Positions 10,531 through 23,000 of a stretch of DNA of 64,000 nucleotides are shown piece by piece. Both the position numbers and the translations under genes were made by a program. The notes beneath the pieces are model-generated. The model had not been told where the DNA came from, did not search any database, and saw nothing but the letters and a program-made list of their open reading frames with translations. Positions within the stretch are counted from its first letter, which is position 1. Each line of letters opens with the position of its first letter. Location of the stretch: positions 4,123,508-4,187,507 of the forward strand of contig CM035362.1 in NCBI GenBank assembly GCA_020137815.1, given 5' to 3'. Source of the DNA: Hormiphora californensis (lineage: Eukaryota; Ctenophora; Tentaculata; Cydippida; Pleurobrachiidae).

Positions 10531-10970
10531 GGTTAGACACCCCTCCGGTTCCTCCACCCTGCCTTTACAATTTGTTTACACTTTACAGTGTTGAGTGTTT
10601 GTGTATTCCTACCTCATACCTGTCCTTCAACTGTCAACCCATGGCATGGTTCCCATGCCTTTCCATGCCTTTCTTGACTGGGCCAAGGCCGAGGTTGAAG
10701 GAAAGCCAGTGACCCTCTCGTTCCACAGCCAAAAGAAAACTCCCCCTCGCCCAACCACACACAAATCACGGTTGCTCTCTCTACGAGACGACACACGGCA
10801 AGACAACTCATTGCTGACGTCAATGTGATTTTTGTTTTCAAACACTCCTTCCCAAAAACCCTCCAGCCTCCTATCCCTCGGGCCCCGGCGTTGACTAATT
10901 CTTACCCTTCTTACCAGAAGTAATATATTCACAATCTAAACGTTCAAACTTTTCAAACAGGATATATAAT
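10531..10970. other. Upstream region of the first zinc-finger gene
   Basis: No gene supported. A 77-codon frame at 10595-10828 has no recognisable homology. A probable acceptor and 5' UTR edge (CAGGATATATAATATGG) precedes the ATG at 10971; the related genes at 27703 and 31734 have a similar CAGGATA just before their start, implying a 5' UTR intron. Confidence 0.4.
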
Positions 10971-12440
10971 ATGGCAAAAAGGACCGAGAGTTCAAACAAC
11001 CCATCCACGGTAGCTGATAGAAAGTTTGAAATCCCTCCTATTCTCAAAACCGAGCCAATATACGTAGAACATGTCATCAAACCTGCAACTTATGAGACAC
11101 CCCTCTCAGTTCAAACAATACCCGGGATAGATGAGAGAGATATTTTATTCAAATGTGATGGATGTGGAAAACCAGGGAGTTACCTTCTTGAGTCGGGGTA
11201 TAGACTTGTTAAAACAGCAATGACGATGGAAGTTGGAACTCAAACTGGGTGTGATGAAATTACAGTGGATCCTGTAAAGATGGAGATTACTGATCCTTTT
11301 TACTATGACTCAGTACCTACCACATCAGCTGCGTCAAGTTCACTAATAGTTGGTGAGTTTTGGAGGGAAATATATTTTTCTTCATTGGATGTAGATTCTT
11401 AACGATAAATTCTAACTGATCTTTTATTTTCAGGTGACAATAGTTCTGGCTTAGATGGAGTGGAATCTTTGGCTAAATCTGGTGGCAAAGATGAATATAG
11501 CAGTTCTAAAGATGACATGATGCTGGGTCTTACAGATGAGGCATTCAGTGATTCCAGCGAAAAAGAAGAAACAGAGGTCCAGCAGAAATTCAACTCTACA
11601 GTCCAACTACAGTCATCCCGAACCTCTGCCAGGATTAAAGCTTTCCTCCCTGAATCTTCCTGTCACTCAAATGAAAGGGACGACGGCTATCCTCCACAGA
11701 AATTCACCAACATGTGCAATCGGGCTCCATTGGAGAAAGATTTTATTGACATTGAGAGGCAAAAAACTGTTTTCCAGTGTAAAATCAGAGGGTGTTCGGT
11801 TGAAGAAACATCGGAGAAGGACCTGTTTGAGCATGTTAGAATTGATCATCCAGATAGGAAATATCGGTGTGATATTTGTCCAATGGCATTTATGCATTTT
11901 TATGGCCTTACTAATCACAGCCTGGTCCACAGTGGAGATAAACCCCACCGATGTGACGAGTGTGGAATGAAGTTTGGTACAAAATCACGTTTAGAAAAAC
12001 ATCGGCTTTCGATTCATAACGAGAAGGCTATAGTTTCCTGCCGAAAACAAAATTGTGGTGTAAGATTACCCAAGAACGAGATGCACGAGCACATCAGAAC
12101 TGCACATCCGAAAGAGAAGTTCCAGTGTGATGTTTGTCCTATGAGTTTCAAGAGATCAGGCCTATTAAATAAACATAATCGAAAACACGATGGAAAAAGA
12201 CCATACGAGTGTGAGGTGTGCGGTAAGAAGTTTTCTGTATTGAGTAGTTACAAAAGACACTTAAGTTCTCATACTGGAGAGCGTTCATTTAAATGTGATG
12301 TTTGTGGCAAATATTTTTCTCAGTCAGATGATATGAAAAGGCACATGAGGACACACACCGGCGAGAAACCGTTTCCATGTTCATTCTGTGAGAAATGTTT
12401 CACGTCTTCTTCAGATAGAAATGTTCATTGTGCTAACTAG
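10971..12440 (+). CDS. C2H2 zinc-finger protein ZF1, subtype-A N-terminal module, 3' end cut
   Basis: Exon 1 10971-11352 (donor GTGAGT, phase 1), exon 2 11434-12440. Exon 1 encodes the cluster's N-terminal module: DRKFEIPPILKTEPIYVE, then FKCDGCGKPGSYLLESGYRL and VGTQTGCDEI. Exon 2 has an acidic Ser-rich linker, then eight finger units. Units 1 and 4 (CKIRGCS, CRKQNCG) have C-x4-C spacing and end in HxRxxH; the others are canonical, and the last three carry HTGE linkers. The final unit is cut: after NVH the frame goes to CAN and stop, where paralogues read EVSCSAKQ. The break at 12428 joins an inverted segment. Probably a nuclear DNA-binding protein; targets unknown. Confidence 0.8.
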
Positions 12441-12695
12441 TCGGTACTCTAAACCCAAATGGTGAATACCTGATGCACCACAGCCACCGCATGTGAATGT
12501 TAAAATGTTATCTGAGGAAATTGTAATATTGGAACTCTTGGAGTCGGTGCAGGGTGTGAGAATTTCAGGTTTGATGTTGCTTTGCACCTCAATTTGTTCC
12601 GTTTTCAGGAGGTTAGGAATTACAAACATTCTATCCGATTTGGAGACGATTACTGCTGACTCTCCAGTACCACATCTAAGTGTTCTCTTTGACAT
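12429..12695 (-). pseudogene. Orphan exon 1 of a subtype-B zinc-finger gene (inverted)
   Basis: Minus-strand ATG at 12695 after a CAAG acceptor-like site, encoding the subtype-B module ([40 protein letters not shown]). It ends abruptly at 12429 in VSTM instead of VRTATLVEVG, where ZF1 sequence starts on the other strand. No fingers follow. An in-frame ATG at 12752 exists, but paralogues start at the position of 12695. Confidence 0.75.
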
Positions 12696-12931
12696 ACCTT
12701 GATGGGAGAAAAAGAAGTGATTAAAGACTTGAAACATAATAATAATTTTCAAACACGGGCACTGAAGATATTGATATGTAGATAGATTATATAAAGGTCT
12801 TCATTCGTATACATTGAGGAAAGAGTAAATTTACTTTCTCATTGACGTTTGAGTATCATAAAACACTCGAATAATCAATACAAATTCTGATAAAAGTCTC
12901 TTTTATATTTCTTAAACACAAATAAACTGAA

Positions 12932-13900
12932 TTACTGTTTCGCAGAACAGGAAAACTCATGTTCTTTTCTTTGTGAACAATGAGCAAACTTTTTCTGGCA
13001 GAAACAGCATGGAAACGGTTTCTCGCCAGTGTGTGTCCTCATATGCACCTTCATATAATGTGCTCGCGCAAATGCTTTACCACAGACATCACATTTGAAT
13101 GGACGCTCTCCAGTATGTAATTTAAGATGCATAATATAACTACCCGAATGAGAAAACTTCTTTCTGCACACCTCACACTCGTATGGTTTAATTCCATTAT
13201 GTTTTCGCTTATGCATAGTTAAATCATTAGGTTTCTTGAAACTCATAGGACAAACATCACATGCAACTTCTCTTTCGGATGTGCAGTTCTGATGTGCTCG
13301 AACAACTCATTCTTGGGTACTCTCATCCCACAATTTTGCTGTCGGCAACTAACCATCTTTTTCTCATTATGAATTGCAAGACGATGTTTGTTTAGGGCGT
13401 CTTTCATTCCAAACTTCATTCCGCACTCGTCGCATTGGTGAGGTTTATCTCCACTGTGGACCAGGCTGTGCATGGTAAGGTGACTGGTACGGTAAAAGCC
13501 ATTGGACAAACATCACACCGGTATTTCCTATCTGAGTGATCAATTTTAACATGCTCAAATAGTTCATTTTCTCTAAGTTTTACAACAGAGCACCCCCTCA
13601 TTTTACACTGGTAACTAGTGTTTTGACCAGAATCCGCCCCTTTAACAATTGATAGAGAGGAAGTCACATGCAGAGAAGGCTTTTCAATTGGATCAGCATA
13701 TGTCTGATGATAAGAGGAATTTGGAGCCGTTGACCGACCATCAAAGGATTGACTAGGTAAGATTGGATTTGTAACTGGAAAATAGGACGTTTTTGTAGAT
13801 TTGGATTTCTGATGTACCACCTCTTTATCATTGAAATCAATTAGCGCCTCTTTTTCAGTCTAAACATCAAGTCTGCGTCAGAGCTGCTAACCTCCTCCTC
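12932..13900 (-). pseudogene. Zinc-finger gene 3' part, inverted, frameshifted
   Basis: On the minus strand from the N gap to a stop at 12934-12932: an acidic stretch (EEEVSSSDADLMF), a linker, then eight finger units ending in SCSAKQ, as in the other cluster members. At least three frame changes are needed (near 13845, 13500 and 13250), each of one or two bases. Whether these are real or sequencing errors cannot be told here. Its N-terminal exon would lie across the gap. Confidence 0.75.
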
Positions 13901-14000
13901 NNNNNNNNNNNNNNNNNNNNNNNNNNNNNNNNNNNNNNNNNNNNNNNNNNNNNNNNNNNNNNNNNNNNNNNNNNNNNNNNNNNNNNNNNNNNNNNNNNNN
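13901..14000. other. Assembly gap (100 N)
   Basis: Exactly 100 N, the usual placeholder for a gap of unknown size. It lies between the inverted zinc-finger segment and a second copy of the ZF1 3' end. Confidence 0.99.
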
Positions 14001-14374
14001 TGCACGAGCACATCAGAACTGCACATCCGAAAGAGAAGTTCCAGTGTGATGTTTGTCCTATGAGTTTCAAGAGATCAGGCCTATTAAATAAACATAATCG
14101 AAAACACGATGGAAAAAGACCATACGAGTGTGAGGTGTGCGGTAAGAAGTTTTCTGTATTGAGTAGTTACAAAAGACACTTAAGTTCTCATACTGGAGAG
14201 CGTTCATTTAAATGTGATGTTTGTGGCAAATATTTTTCTCAGTCAGATGATATGAAAAGGCACATGAGGACACACACCGGCGAGAAACCGTTTCCATGTT
14301 CATTCTGTGAGAAATGTTTCACGTCTTCTTCAGATAGAAATGTTCATGAGGTTTCCTGTTCTGCAAAACAGTGA
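14001..14374 (+). CDS. Zinc-finger gene 3' end, repeated ZF1 sequence with intact terminus
   Basis: Positions 14001-14347 are, by eye, identical to 12082-12428, then continue to EVSCSAKQ and stop, the terminus missing from ZF1. Encodes the last four to five fingers. The simplest reading is that 10971-12428 plus 14348-14374 is one intact gene, split by the inverted segment 12429-13900 through misassembly or haplotype mixing. Confidence 0.8.
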
Positions 14375-14587
14375 TATACAATGTGGGTTTGGGAAATAAG
14401 TGAGAGTGTCTGTTAAATATCTATTGACTATTAATTATGATTACCCGTGCTCGGGTGGCATTATTAATCATGTTTATTTATCAATTATTACGTGGGTGTG
14501 TTTGAGAAAAGTTTATTTGTTTTTTTGTGTGTTGAATATAAACGTAGTCAAACGCAATGAGAAACTGACTGATGATATGGTATATTA

Positions 14588-14827
14588 TAGTAGGAGCACT
14601 TAGATAACCACGTGGTTAAAGTCGAGTGCCAAACTTTTTGTGCATTGTCATGGCTCCTTCATTTCACCTCCAATAAAAAATGGCCTTTTTAGTTTTCGAA
14701 AGATCTTGTCGAGATCTACAAAAAACTTGTGGGTCACTTTTTATTCGATGCAAAGCAAAGGAGTGACAGTAACCTAAATTTCGGGTGGCGTGTGAGTTTT
14801 GTACGTGCATGATCTAAGCGTTCCTAG
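14588..14827. mobile_element. MITE-C foldback
   Basis: Inverted ends TAGTAGGAGCACTTAGAT and ATCTAAGCGTTCCTA, with ACCACGTGGTTAAAGTCG near the left end and TACGTGCATGATC near the right. Same family at 29523-29761 and a diverged copy at 50354-50605; a right-end fragment lies at 15372-15450 by segmental duplication. Confidence 0.75.
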
Positions 14828-15992
14828 TGTTTATCTATAAATTATCTTCTCAACACCGCTGTCCGCTGTTTGAAAATCAAGATTTAACGCCTATTTTTTT
14901 CTCCTATTAAGGTATGGCAAAGAGAAATCTTAGATCTGATACTGGAGAGTCAACAGAAATCGTCTCCAAATCGGCTAGAAAGTTTGAAATTCCTGTCCTC
15001 TTGAAAACGGAACAAATTGAGGTGGAAAGCAACATCAAACCTGAAGTTCTAACACCCTGTACCGACTTCAAGAGTTCCAATATAACAATTTCATTAGATA
15101 ACATTTTAACATTCACGTGTGGTGGGTGTGGTGCATCAGGTATTCACCATTTGGGTCTGGAGTATCGACTAGTGAAAACTGCAATGTTGGTGGAAGTTGG
15201 TACTCAAACTGGAGATGAGTCACGTTCTTCTGAGATTCCTGTCGAGACGTCGAATGATAGATTCTTGGATGACGAAAGCAATCCTGTCTCTGTTCCTACT
15301 TCTTTTACTGCTTCACCACTTGTTGTGTCTTCTGATAATGGTAAGCATCAGACTACTTTCACTTCGACACTGCAAAGCAAAGGAGTGACAGTAACCTAAA
15401 TTTCGGGTGGCGTGTGAGTTTTGTACGTGCATGATCTAAGCGTTCCTAGTGTTTATCTATAAATTATCTTCTCAACACCGCTGTCCGCTGTTTGAAAATC
15501 AAGATTTAACGCCTATTTTTTCTCCTATTAAGGTATGGCAAAGAGAAATCTTAGATCTGATACTGGAGAGTCAACAGAAATCGTCTCCAAATCAGCTGAA
15601 AAGTTTGATATTCCTGCCCTCCTGAAAACAGAACAAATTGAGGTGGAAAGCAACATCAAACCTGAAATTATCACACTCTGCACCGACTCCAAGAGTTCAA
15701 ATATTACAATTTCCGCAGATAACATTTTAACATTCACATGCGGTGGGTGTGGGGTATCAGGTATTCACCATTTGGGTCTGGAGTACCGACTAGTTAGAAC
15801 AGCCACGTTGGTGGCGGTTGGTACTCAAACTGGTGATGAGTCAAGTACCTCTGAGATTCCTGTAGAGAGGTCTAATGCTCGATCCTTAGATGACCAAAAC
15901 AATCCTGTCTCAGTTCCTACTTCTTCTGCTGCTTCACCAATTGTTGTGTATTCTGATAATGGTAAGCATCAGACTACTTTCACTTCCATCTC
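14750..15992 (+). repeat. 621-bp tandem segmental duplication carrying zinc-finger exon 1
   Basis: Two direct copies, about 14750-15371 and 15372-15992, each with the right end of MITE-C, a polypyrimidine tract with AAG acceptor, and exon 1 of a subtype-B gene (ATG at 14914 and 15535, 621 bp apart). Divergence is low, so the duplication is recent. Confidence 0.85.
14914..15340 (+). pseudogene. Extra copy of subtype-B exon 1, without fingers (ZF4)
   Basis: Intact exon: [51 protein letters not shown], ending at a GTAAGC donor after SSDN. The following intron is truncated within 30 bp by the next duplicated unit, so the exon has no finger exon of its own. It could still act as an alternative first exon for the 16099 exon. 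Confidence 0.7.
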
Positions 15993-16883
15993 GTTGCTAT
16001 ATTCTTTAATTGTGTTAATTTCATGGAAAACAGGATCAGGAGCCTATTTAAAATCCTAATGTGTTATTCGAAGTTCTAACCCTCCTTTTTATTTTCAGAA
16101 GATACTTCAGAAGATGAGGATTGCTCTGACTCAGATGAAGAGGAATCTCCGGATGAATCTGGTGGTGAGGAAGAGGTCAATGGAACAGATGAGCAGAGTT
16201 TCCAGTGTAAAATCAAAGTGTGTTCGGTTTTGAAACCAACGGAGGAGGACTTGTTCGAGCACGTTAGAATTGATCACTCAGACAGAAAATACGGTGCAAT
16301 GTTTGTCCAATGGCTTTTAAGCAACCCAGCGCCCTAACTCAACACAGCCTGATCCACAGTGGAGATAAACCTTACCAATGTGACGTGTGTGGAATGAAGT
16401 TTTTACTAAAACCTAATTTGGTAAAACATCAGTTATTGATCCATAACGTGAAAAAGACAGTTGCTTGTCGATTTAAAAGCTGTGGATTAGGATTCCCCAA
16501 CAACAACGAGTTATATGACCACATCAGAACTGCACATCCGAGAGAGAAATTCCAGTGCGATAAGTGCCCTTCTTCTTTTAAGTTTCAATCCCAATTAATC
16601 CGCATAATCGAATCCTACTGGAATTAAACCTTACGAATGTGAGGTGTGTGGTAAAATTTTCTCAGTTAGGTCATTATAAATCACATTTTATTTTACATAC
16701 GGAGAGCGTCCATTCAAATGTGATGTCTGTGGTAAAGCATTTTCTCGAGCAGAGAATATGAAGACGCATATGAGGACACACACTGGCGAGAAACCTTTTT
16801 CTTGTTCTCACTGTGGGAAATATTTTACTAGAAAATCACACCGAAAAGTTCATGAGGTTTTCTGTTCTGCGAGCCAGAATTAA
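15535..16883 (+). CDS. C2H2 zinc-finger protein ZF5, subtype B, frameshifted exon 2
   Basis: Exon 1 15535-15961 (donor GTAAGC, phase 1) encodes the subtype-B module; exon 2 16099-16883 starts with acidic [16 protein letters not shown] and continues into fingers, ending [10 protein letters not shown]. Finger 1 is the C-x4-C type (CKIKVCSV). The frame breaks near 16290 (a missing base or two before CNVCPMAF), near 16600 (after FQSQLI), and again near 16665-16700. All breaks are short deletions relative to paralogues, so this is a recent pseudogene or contains consensus errors. Confidence 0.7.
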
Positions 16884-17074
16884 TAATTAGAGTATTGAAA
16901 GTTGTGTGCTGTGTGTCGCAAGGGTATATTTATACTGCTATGTTTCTAAAATAAATTCTTTGATTCTTGGCGGTCCACTGTTATGCGATTATAATGATAT
17001 TTTTATTCTTCAAATTCTTATGGTTCTTACTTTGGTGACCACTATCTTAACAATTCCCTTTCTCCCATCAAGGT

Positions 17075-20000
17075 ATGGCGAAAAGAAAACGTGGGAGTCC
17101 AACTAAAAATGTCACAAAATCAGCTGAACAGTTTGATATTCCTGCCCTCCTGAAAACGGAACAAATTGAGGTGGAAAGCAACATCAAACCTGAAATTCTC
17201 ACACCCTGCACCGACTTCAAGAGTTCAAATATAGCAATTTCTTCCGATAACATTTTAACATTCACATGCGGTGGCTGTGGGGCATCAGGTATTCACCATT
17301 TGGGTTTAGAGTACCGACTAGTTAGAACAGCCACATTGGTGGAGGTTGGTACTCAAACTGGAGATGAGTCAAGTTCCTCTGAGATTCCTGTAGAGAGGTC
17401 CAATGGCATCTCTTCTATCTCGGCCCCGGTTGTCCCAGGGAGCTCAGCAACCAACAACCCGGTAAGTGTGCAAATAATTAGGTTTTTACTTCGTGTTCTC
17501 TTTCCTTCACTTTTATAATCTTGGCTCTCCTAGACCGGCCCATCAAGTAATCCTCTTTCTTTCTCTAAATCTCTAACCAATACACCCTCTCTATACCTTC
17601 TTATTGTATTAATAAATAAATATCTTCCTAGGCTGAAGGAAGACCGCCATCTGTACAGGCATTTGTTGATGACCTAAACAAAAAATTGGCGGCCTGCAAG
17701 GATGTACAGTCAGTAACTTTGTGTACTGATATCAGGATGGCGGTGAGTTTGTCATCAGGAACCGACCGAATCAGGTAAACAACCAATCAGAACTCGTTAT
17801 TAAGGTCACGTGACTGGTTATCAGCCAATCAGGGACCAGTATTACCTGATTCGGTCGGTTCCTGATGACAAACTTCTAAATGAACATGATGACAAACAGG
17901 AACCGACCGAATCAGGTAATACTGGTCCCTGATTGGCTGATAACCAGTCACGTGACCTTAATAACGAGCTCTGATTGGTTATTTACTTGTTTCGGTCGGT
18001 TCCTGTTTGTCATCATGTTCATTTAGAAACATTAGTTTGCCTCAATATATCGTTTGTTTTTGTTCTTTTTGTACGTATCGTAATCTATTTCACAGATAAC
18101 TCCTGCTGATGGCAAGTTAAGGTGCACCCTCAATTCCTGTAAACACAAAATTGGTATTAAGGTGCCACCGCCACCATACACAACCAATGGCAATATTACA
18201 AAACCATTCGCTAACATGAGAAAGGCGATCAGAAATCACTTTAGCAGTGACGACCACATCAGGAACTGTCAGGCTGCGGTTGCCGTGCCTGCAATCATGT
18301 CCAGGTCGAAGCTGGAGATCCTTAAAAAACTGCTGCTGATTGTGTACACCAACATTAAACACCGGGTTTCATTCGAGTAAGTTCTTATTACCGTCTCTCA
18401 AATTGAAAAAAAAATTCTAACACACATAAACATAGTTAGTTATTATTGTTATTATTAGCTCTTCCTGCTTAAAACTACCCTCCAATCCTATCAGGGCGTA
18501 CGAAGACTATGTAACTACGATGTGGATGTTGGGTATCGATGTAGGGGATCAAGACCTTTCTAAGGAATTTCCTAGAAAGGCGCTTCCTATATTCCACGAC
18601 CAAATCTTCACGGCCGCCAAGAAGAAACTCATCACCGTTTGCGGAAGTTTCAAACTTTTCAACACTACTTTAAACAAATTAATTTGAGTTTGCCGTCAAT
18701 CGTTCCTGATAACTGTGTTAGCATCTATTCTCTAATCTTTTAGATCTCTGTTAGGCCTACTTTAACTTAACTTACGAGTGATATCAGTGAAGAGTTTGTT
18801 GTTGGCCGGCGTGCAACGGGTGTTTTAGGATGACCGTTACGAGTAATTATGACATATGTATCACTAAGAGTGATTTTGAAGACGTGTTAGCAGGAGAAGT
18901 ATTTAGTAATGATTATAAGGGTAGTGATTTGTTAGTGTGCCTTGGGAGGGGTGACACTGTTTGTCCGTCGTCTGTCCATAAACCTCAGTTGTGGCATCTT
19001 CTCAAAGCCTGTTACAACATGCTTCCGGCGTCGGCACCGTTTTCTGTTCCTGGAGACCAGACTGATCTGAAAGAGTCGTTTGCAAAGCTGCACAAGGATC
19101 TGGTTTCCACTATCTCTGCTTTGGTCAAACCTATGGAGAATAGTAGAAGTGATATTGGGTGGTGATCCAGAGGAACCGGTTACACCTACGATGAAACACT
19201 ATGTGAATATTAAAACTGGCATCAATGAGGAAGGAGGGCCAGGATTCTGTGCGAAGAAGTGGACTGATGAGGTCAAACCCAAAGTGGAAACTGCGTTGAA
19301 GACGATACCGGTGGTGAGATCCAGAGTGAACAGTGACCATACCCGGCTGTATTTCCCTGATGAAGACCAGATGAAGGAAGCAGAGAAAGTTTTGACTCCA
19401 CTTGCACAGGACTGTTCCATGTCATTTTTCTCAGAGGAGGCCAAGAAGCTTGAACCAAAGGTAACTATAAATGATTTGGACCCAGACCTACTGAAAAAGG
19501 AGACTATCCTGGCAGCGATTTTGGACAAGAATGTGGATATCAGAAAACTTTATCATGAGGACAAGAAGTTGAAGGTGGTGTTTGTGAGCGAAAGAGACAG
19601 GTATGCAGTATCCAGATGGCTCCAGAGATCCGGAGGCTTTTGTCTACTAACGGGGATAAGATCAACTTGGGTTTCGGCAAACACTTTGTCAAGAACAGGT
19701 ATCATGTGATACAGTGTTTTCACTGTCAAGGATTTGGGCATATAGCAGGATCGATTACTGCCCCAAAAGGATACTCCAATATGCTGCTTCTGTGCTGGAT
19801 CGCATCAGACGAAAGACTGTAGAGCAAGAAGAACAACGAGACTGGTAGGATGAAATGTGTGAACTGTGAAGTTGGAGGATCAAGAGAGGACAAGAAGTAT
19901 TCGAAGACCCATACGGCTTCAAGTATGTGGTGCCCTTCCTACATCAATGAACGAGCACGGCTTATGGAGAGGACTGCAGGTGTAAGCAAAGAGGAAAAAA

Positions 20001-23000
20001 ACCTGTACTGGACGAGGACCAAGGAGGAGCTACACAGGAAAAGACTTGGAAGATTGGGACACTAAATGTCCGCTCTCTTATTAACAAAACTGGAGGTGTT
20101 ATTTCGCATCTGGAAGAGGAGGATTGTGATATTTGTCTTATACAGGAGACATTTTTGAAATCAACGGACACTGGAAAACTTCAAGAAATCAGAGATAATG
20201 GATGGGACATTTTCTCATGCCCCAGAGGAGACAGAGGAGGTGGAGGAATCGGAATACTTTTTCGAGATGGCATAGTTCTTCGGCAGTGTCCAGTGAAGAC
20301 CAAGTATAAGTCTTTTCAAGTACAAGAGGTTCTGATCAGTGACAGAGATCAACCGAAGAGAATCTGTAATGTCTATCGTCCTCCGTACACACCGAGGTCA
20401 AGACTTACAGAAGCAACTTTCCTGTCGGAGTTGGTGACTACCTTTCCGAGCTTGTTATGAAGCAGGTACTCCGATCATCGCTGGTGACCTAAACTTCCAG
20501 GTGCAAGATGATATAAACTTCTATGCAAGGAAACTTTTGGAGCTGCTGGATTCATTTGATCTTCACAAAAGAGTACCAATGTTGCCTACTCACCAGCTGG
20601 GAGGAACCTTGGACTTGGTGATAACTACAAGAGAAACTTCTCTAGGTGACATATCCATATTTCCTAATGGTACTACATCCGATCACTTCCTAGTACAGTT
20701 TGGGATTCAAGTGAGACCTGACCTGTCGAACTCCTGTCTGAAGAAATCAGTGCATCGAGAATACATGGATTACAAGTCAGTGGATTTGGAAGGATTTAAA
20801 GAGGACTTGCGGAAGGCAGATTTTGAAGGAGGTAGGGATCAGAGAGGCGTGGTGATTTCTATCGTTGGCTGGAAGGTATAGTGGAGAAGCGAGAGAGTAC
20901 CGAGGAAACGGGTGAGGACTGGTAAAAAGTTTAAGCCATGGAGGGATGAGGAACTTAGAGGATTACTTCGAGAGAGGAGGAATGCAGAACGGTGTTGGCG
21001 GAAACTTGGAACTATGGATGCGAAAGGAGATTTAATGACCTGAAGAAACTGTATGGAAAGATGGATAGGAAAAGAGGTCACTTTTCATTAAAGAGGACTT
21101 GGTTGCTGCCAAAGGTGACCCAAGAAATTGCAAAGTAAGCTCCAGAAATCCTTGGAAAAGCTGAAACAATTCTTCCTGAAACAACAAACACCAAGAACTT
21201 GGCAGATGATTTCTCCCAGTTCTTTAGTTCCAAAGTGGAAAAAATTCGAACCCAAGTCAAGAGGAGCAGAAGCAAGCTGGCGACTTTGAGGAACCCGGAA
21301 AAGCTGATTCAACATGGAAGGAATTCAAAGAGATATCGGAGGGAGGAACTTGTTAAGGTGGTGAAGTCTATGTCAAGCAAACATTGTGACCTTGATCCGT
21401 TGCCCACTTGGGTAGTAAAGGAGTGCATTAGGGATCTTGTCGGTATTAACATCGATGGTAAACCAATCTCTACATCAGTCTACAGTTGCGGAATCTCTCC
21501 AGAAAGTTATCGTGTTTCCTACCATCAAGAATCTGTACGGAGATAGGGAAGCTCTCAGTAACTATCGTCCTGTCTCTAATATCCCATTCCTTCTAAGCTC
21601 CTAGAAAAGGTGTGCTCACGCAGCTGAATGAGTACCTTGAAAGCAATTCACTTCTGGGCAAGCATCAATCGGTTATCGTGCTGGTCACAGTTGCGAAACG
21701 CTGTTAGCCAGCATGTTTGATGATGTATTAGGTGAGATGGATAAAGGAAATGTTGTTGCTCTGATCTGTTTGGACATGAGTGCTGCGTTTGACACATGGA
21801 TCATGGAAGTTGTTGGAGGTGTTGCAGAAACGGTTTGGAGTGGATGGTGATCCTCTTCAATGGTTTAAGAGCTACCGAGTTCCAGATCTTTTAGAGTCTC
21901 GGTTGGTGATTGTCTCTCGGATACCCTGGCCTACTCTGTGGAGTGCCCCAGGGGTCTCTTCTTGGTCCTATTTTGTTTCTACTTTACATTGAAGCTGTGC
22001 AAGATTGTGGAACCATATGGACTCCGGATAAAGTTATATGCAGACGACTCCCAGCTCTATGTGAGTTTGTTTCCTACGGATTCTACTGGCTGGTCTAGGA
22101 CGAAGGTGGATATTGAGGAGTGTCTGGCGAAGGTGAAACGGTGGATGTGGGGCAGTGGTTGAAGTGTAATGAGGCCAAACGGAATTCATCCTGCTTGGAA
22201 AGCGCAGTTCTTTGAGTAAAATCTCTTCGATCCAGTTACAACTTTGGAGGAACGGAAATCTTCCCCAGTGAATGTAGTGGAGCAGATGGGAAAACCTTGG
22301 GAATACTCTTGGACCACAATCTTAATCTTGAACGACAGGTTAACAATGTGAGGAAACAGTGTGGGCTGATATACGGAATCTTTGGCAGTTACACAGATGT
22401 TGTTTGATATTCAAACGAAGATAATGCTGGTCAAACAATTGATTATATCGAGGATTGATTACAGTAATATTCTGTACTGTGGACTTCCGGCCCGAGTTCT
22501 TGGTGGGCTCCAGAAAACACTAAACTCCTGTGTACGCTTTATATTCAACATCCATGGGCATCAAGAGGATTACTCGGAATACTTCAGGCAGTGTCATATT
22601 TTACCCATCTCCTACAGACTGGACTTCAAAGCCTGTCAATCGCTTATAAGATAGTCTATGGAACGGCACCAGGTTACCTCCAGGAAATGGTTCCTCTTGA
22701 TAAAAGCTGGGGAGTTCCAGGACAACAAGGATGACTAGTGTTATTGATCCTTACAGATTAAAACACCCCAAGATGACCAGTATCAACGCCAATTCTAATT
22801 GAGAAGTAGGAGACTATCAGTATTTCTGCGCTATTTGGAATGAGCTACCCCTCGAGTTAAGGTCGATCCCCAACGTTGATACCTTTAAAGCTCGCCTGAA
22901 AACACATCTCTTCGTTGGTGCATTTGGAGTGGGTGATGGGAACCCATGGCTGAGTTGTAATGTTTGTTGTAGTTGGGGGTCTGCGGGCCATCAGTGTCAT

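Noticed and set aside
10595-10828. 77-codon frame upstream of ZF1
   Set aside because: No recognisable homology, splice context or paralogous copy upstream of the other cluster genes.
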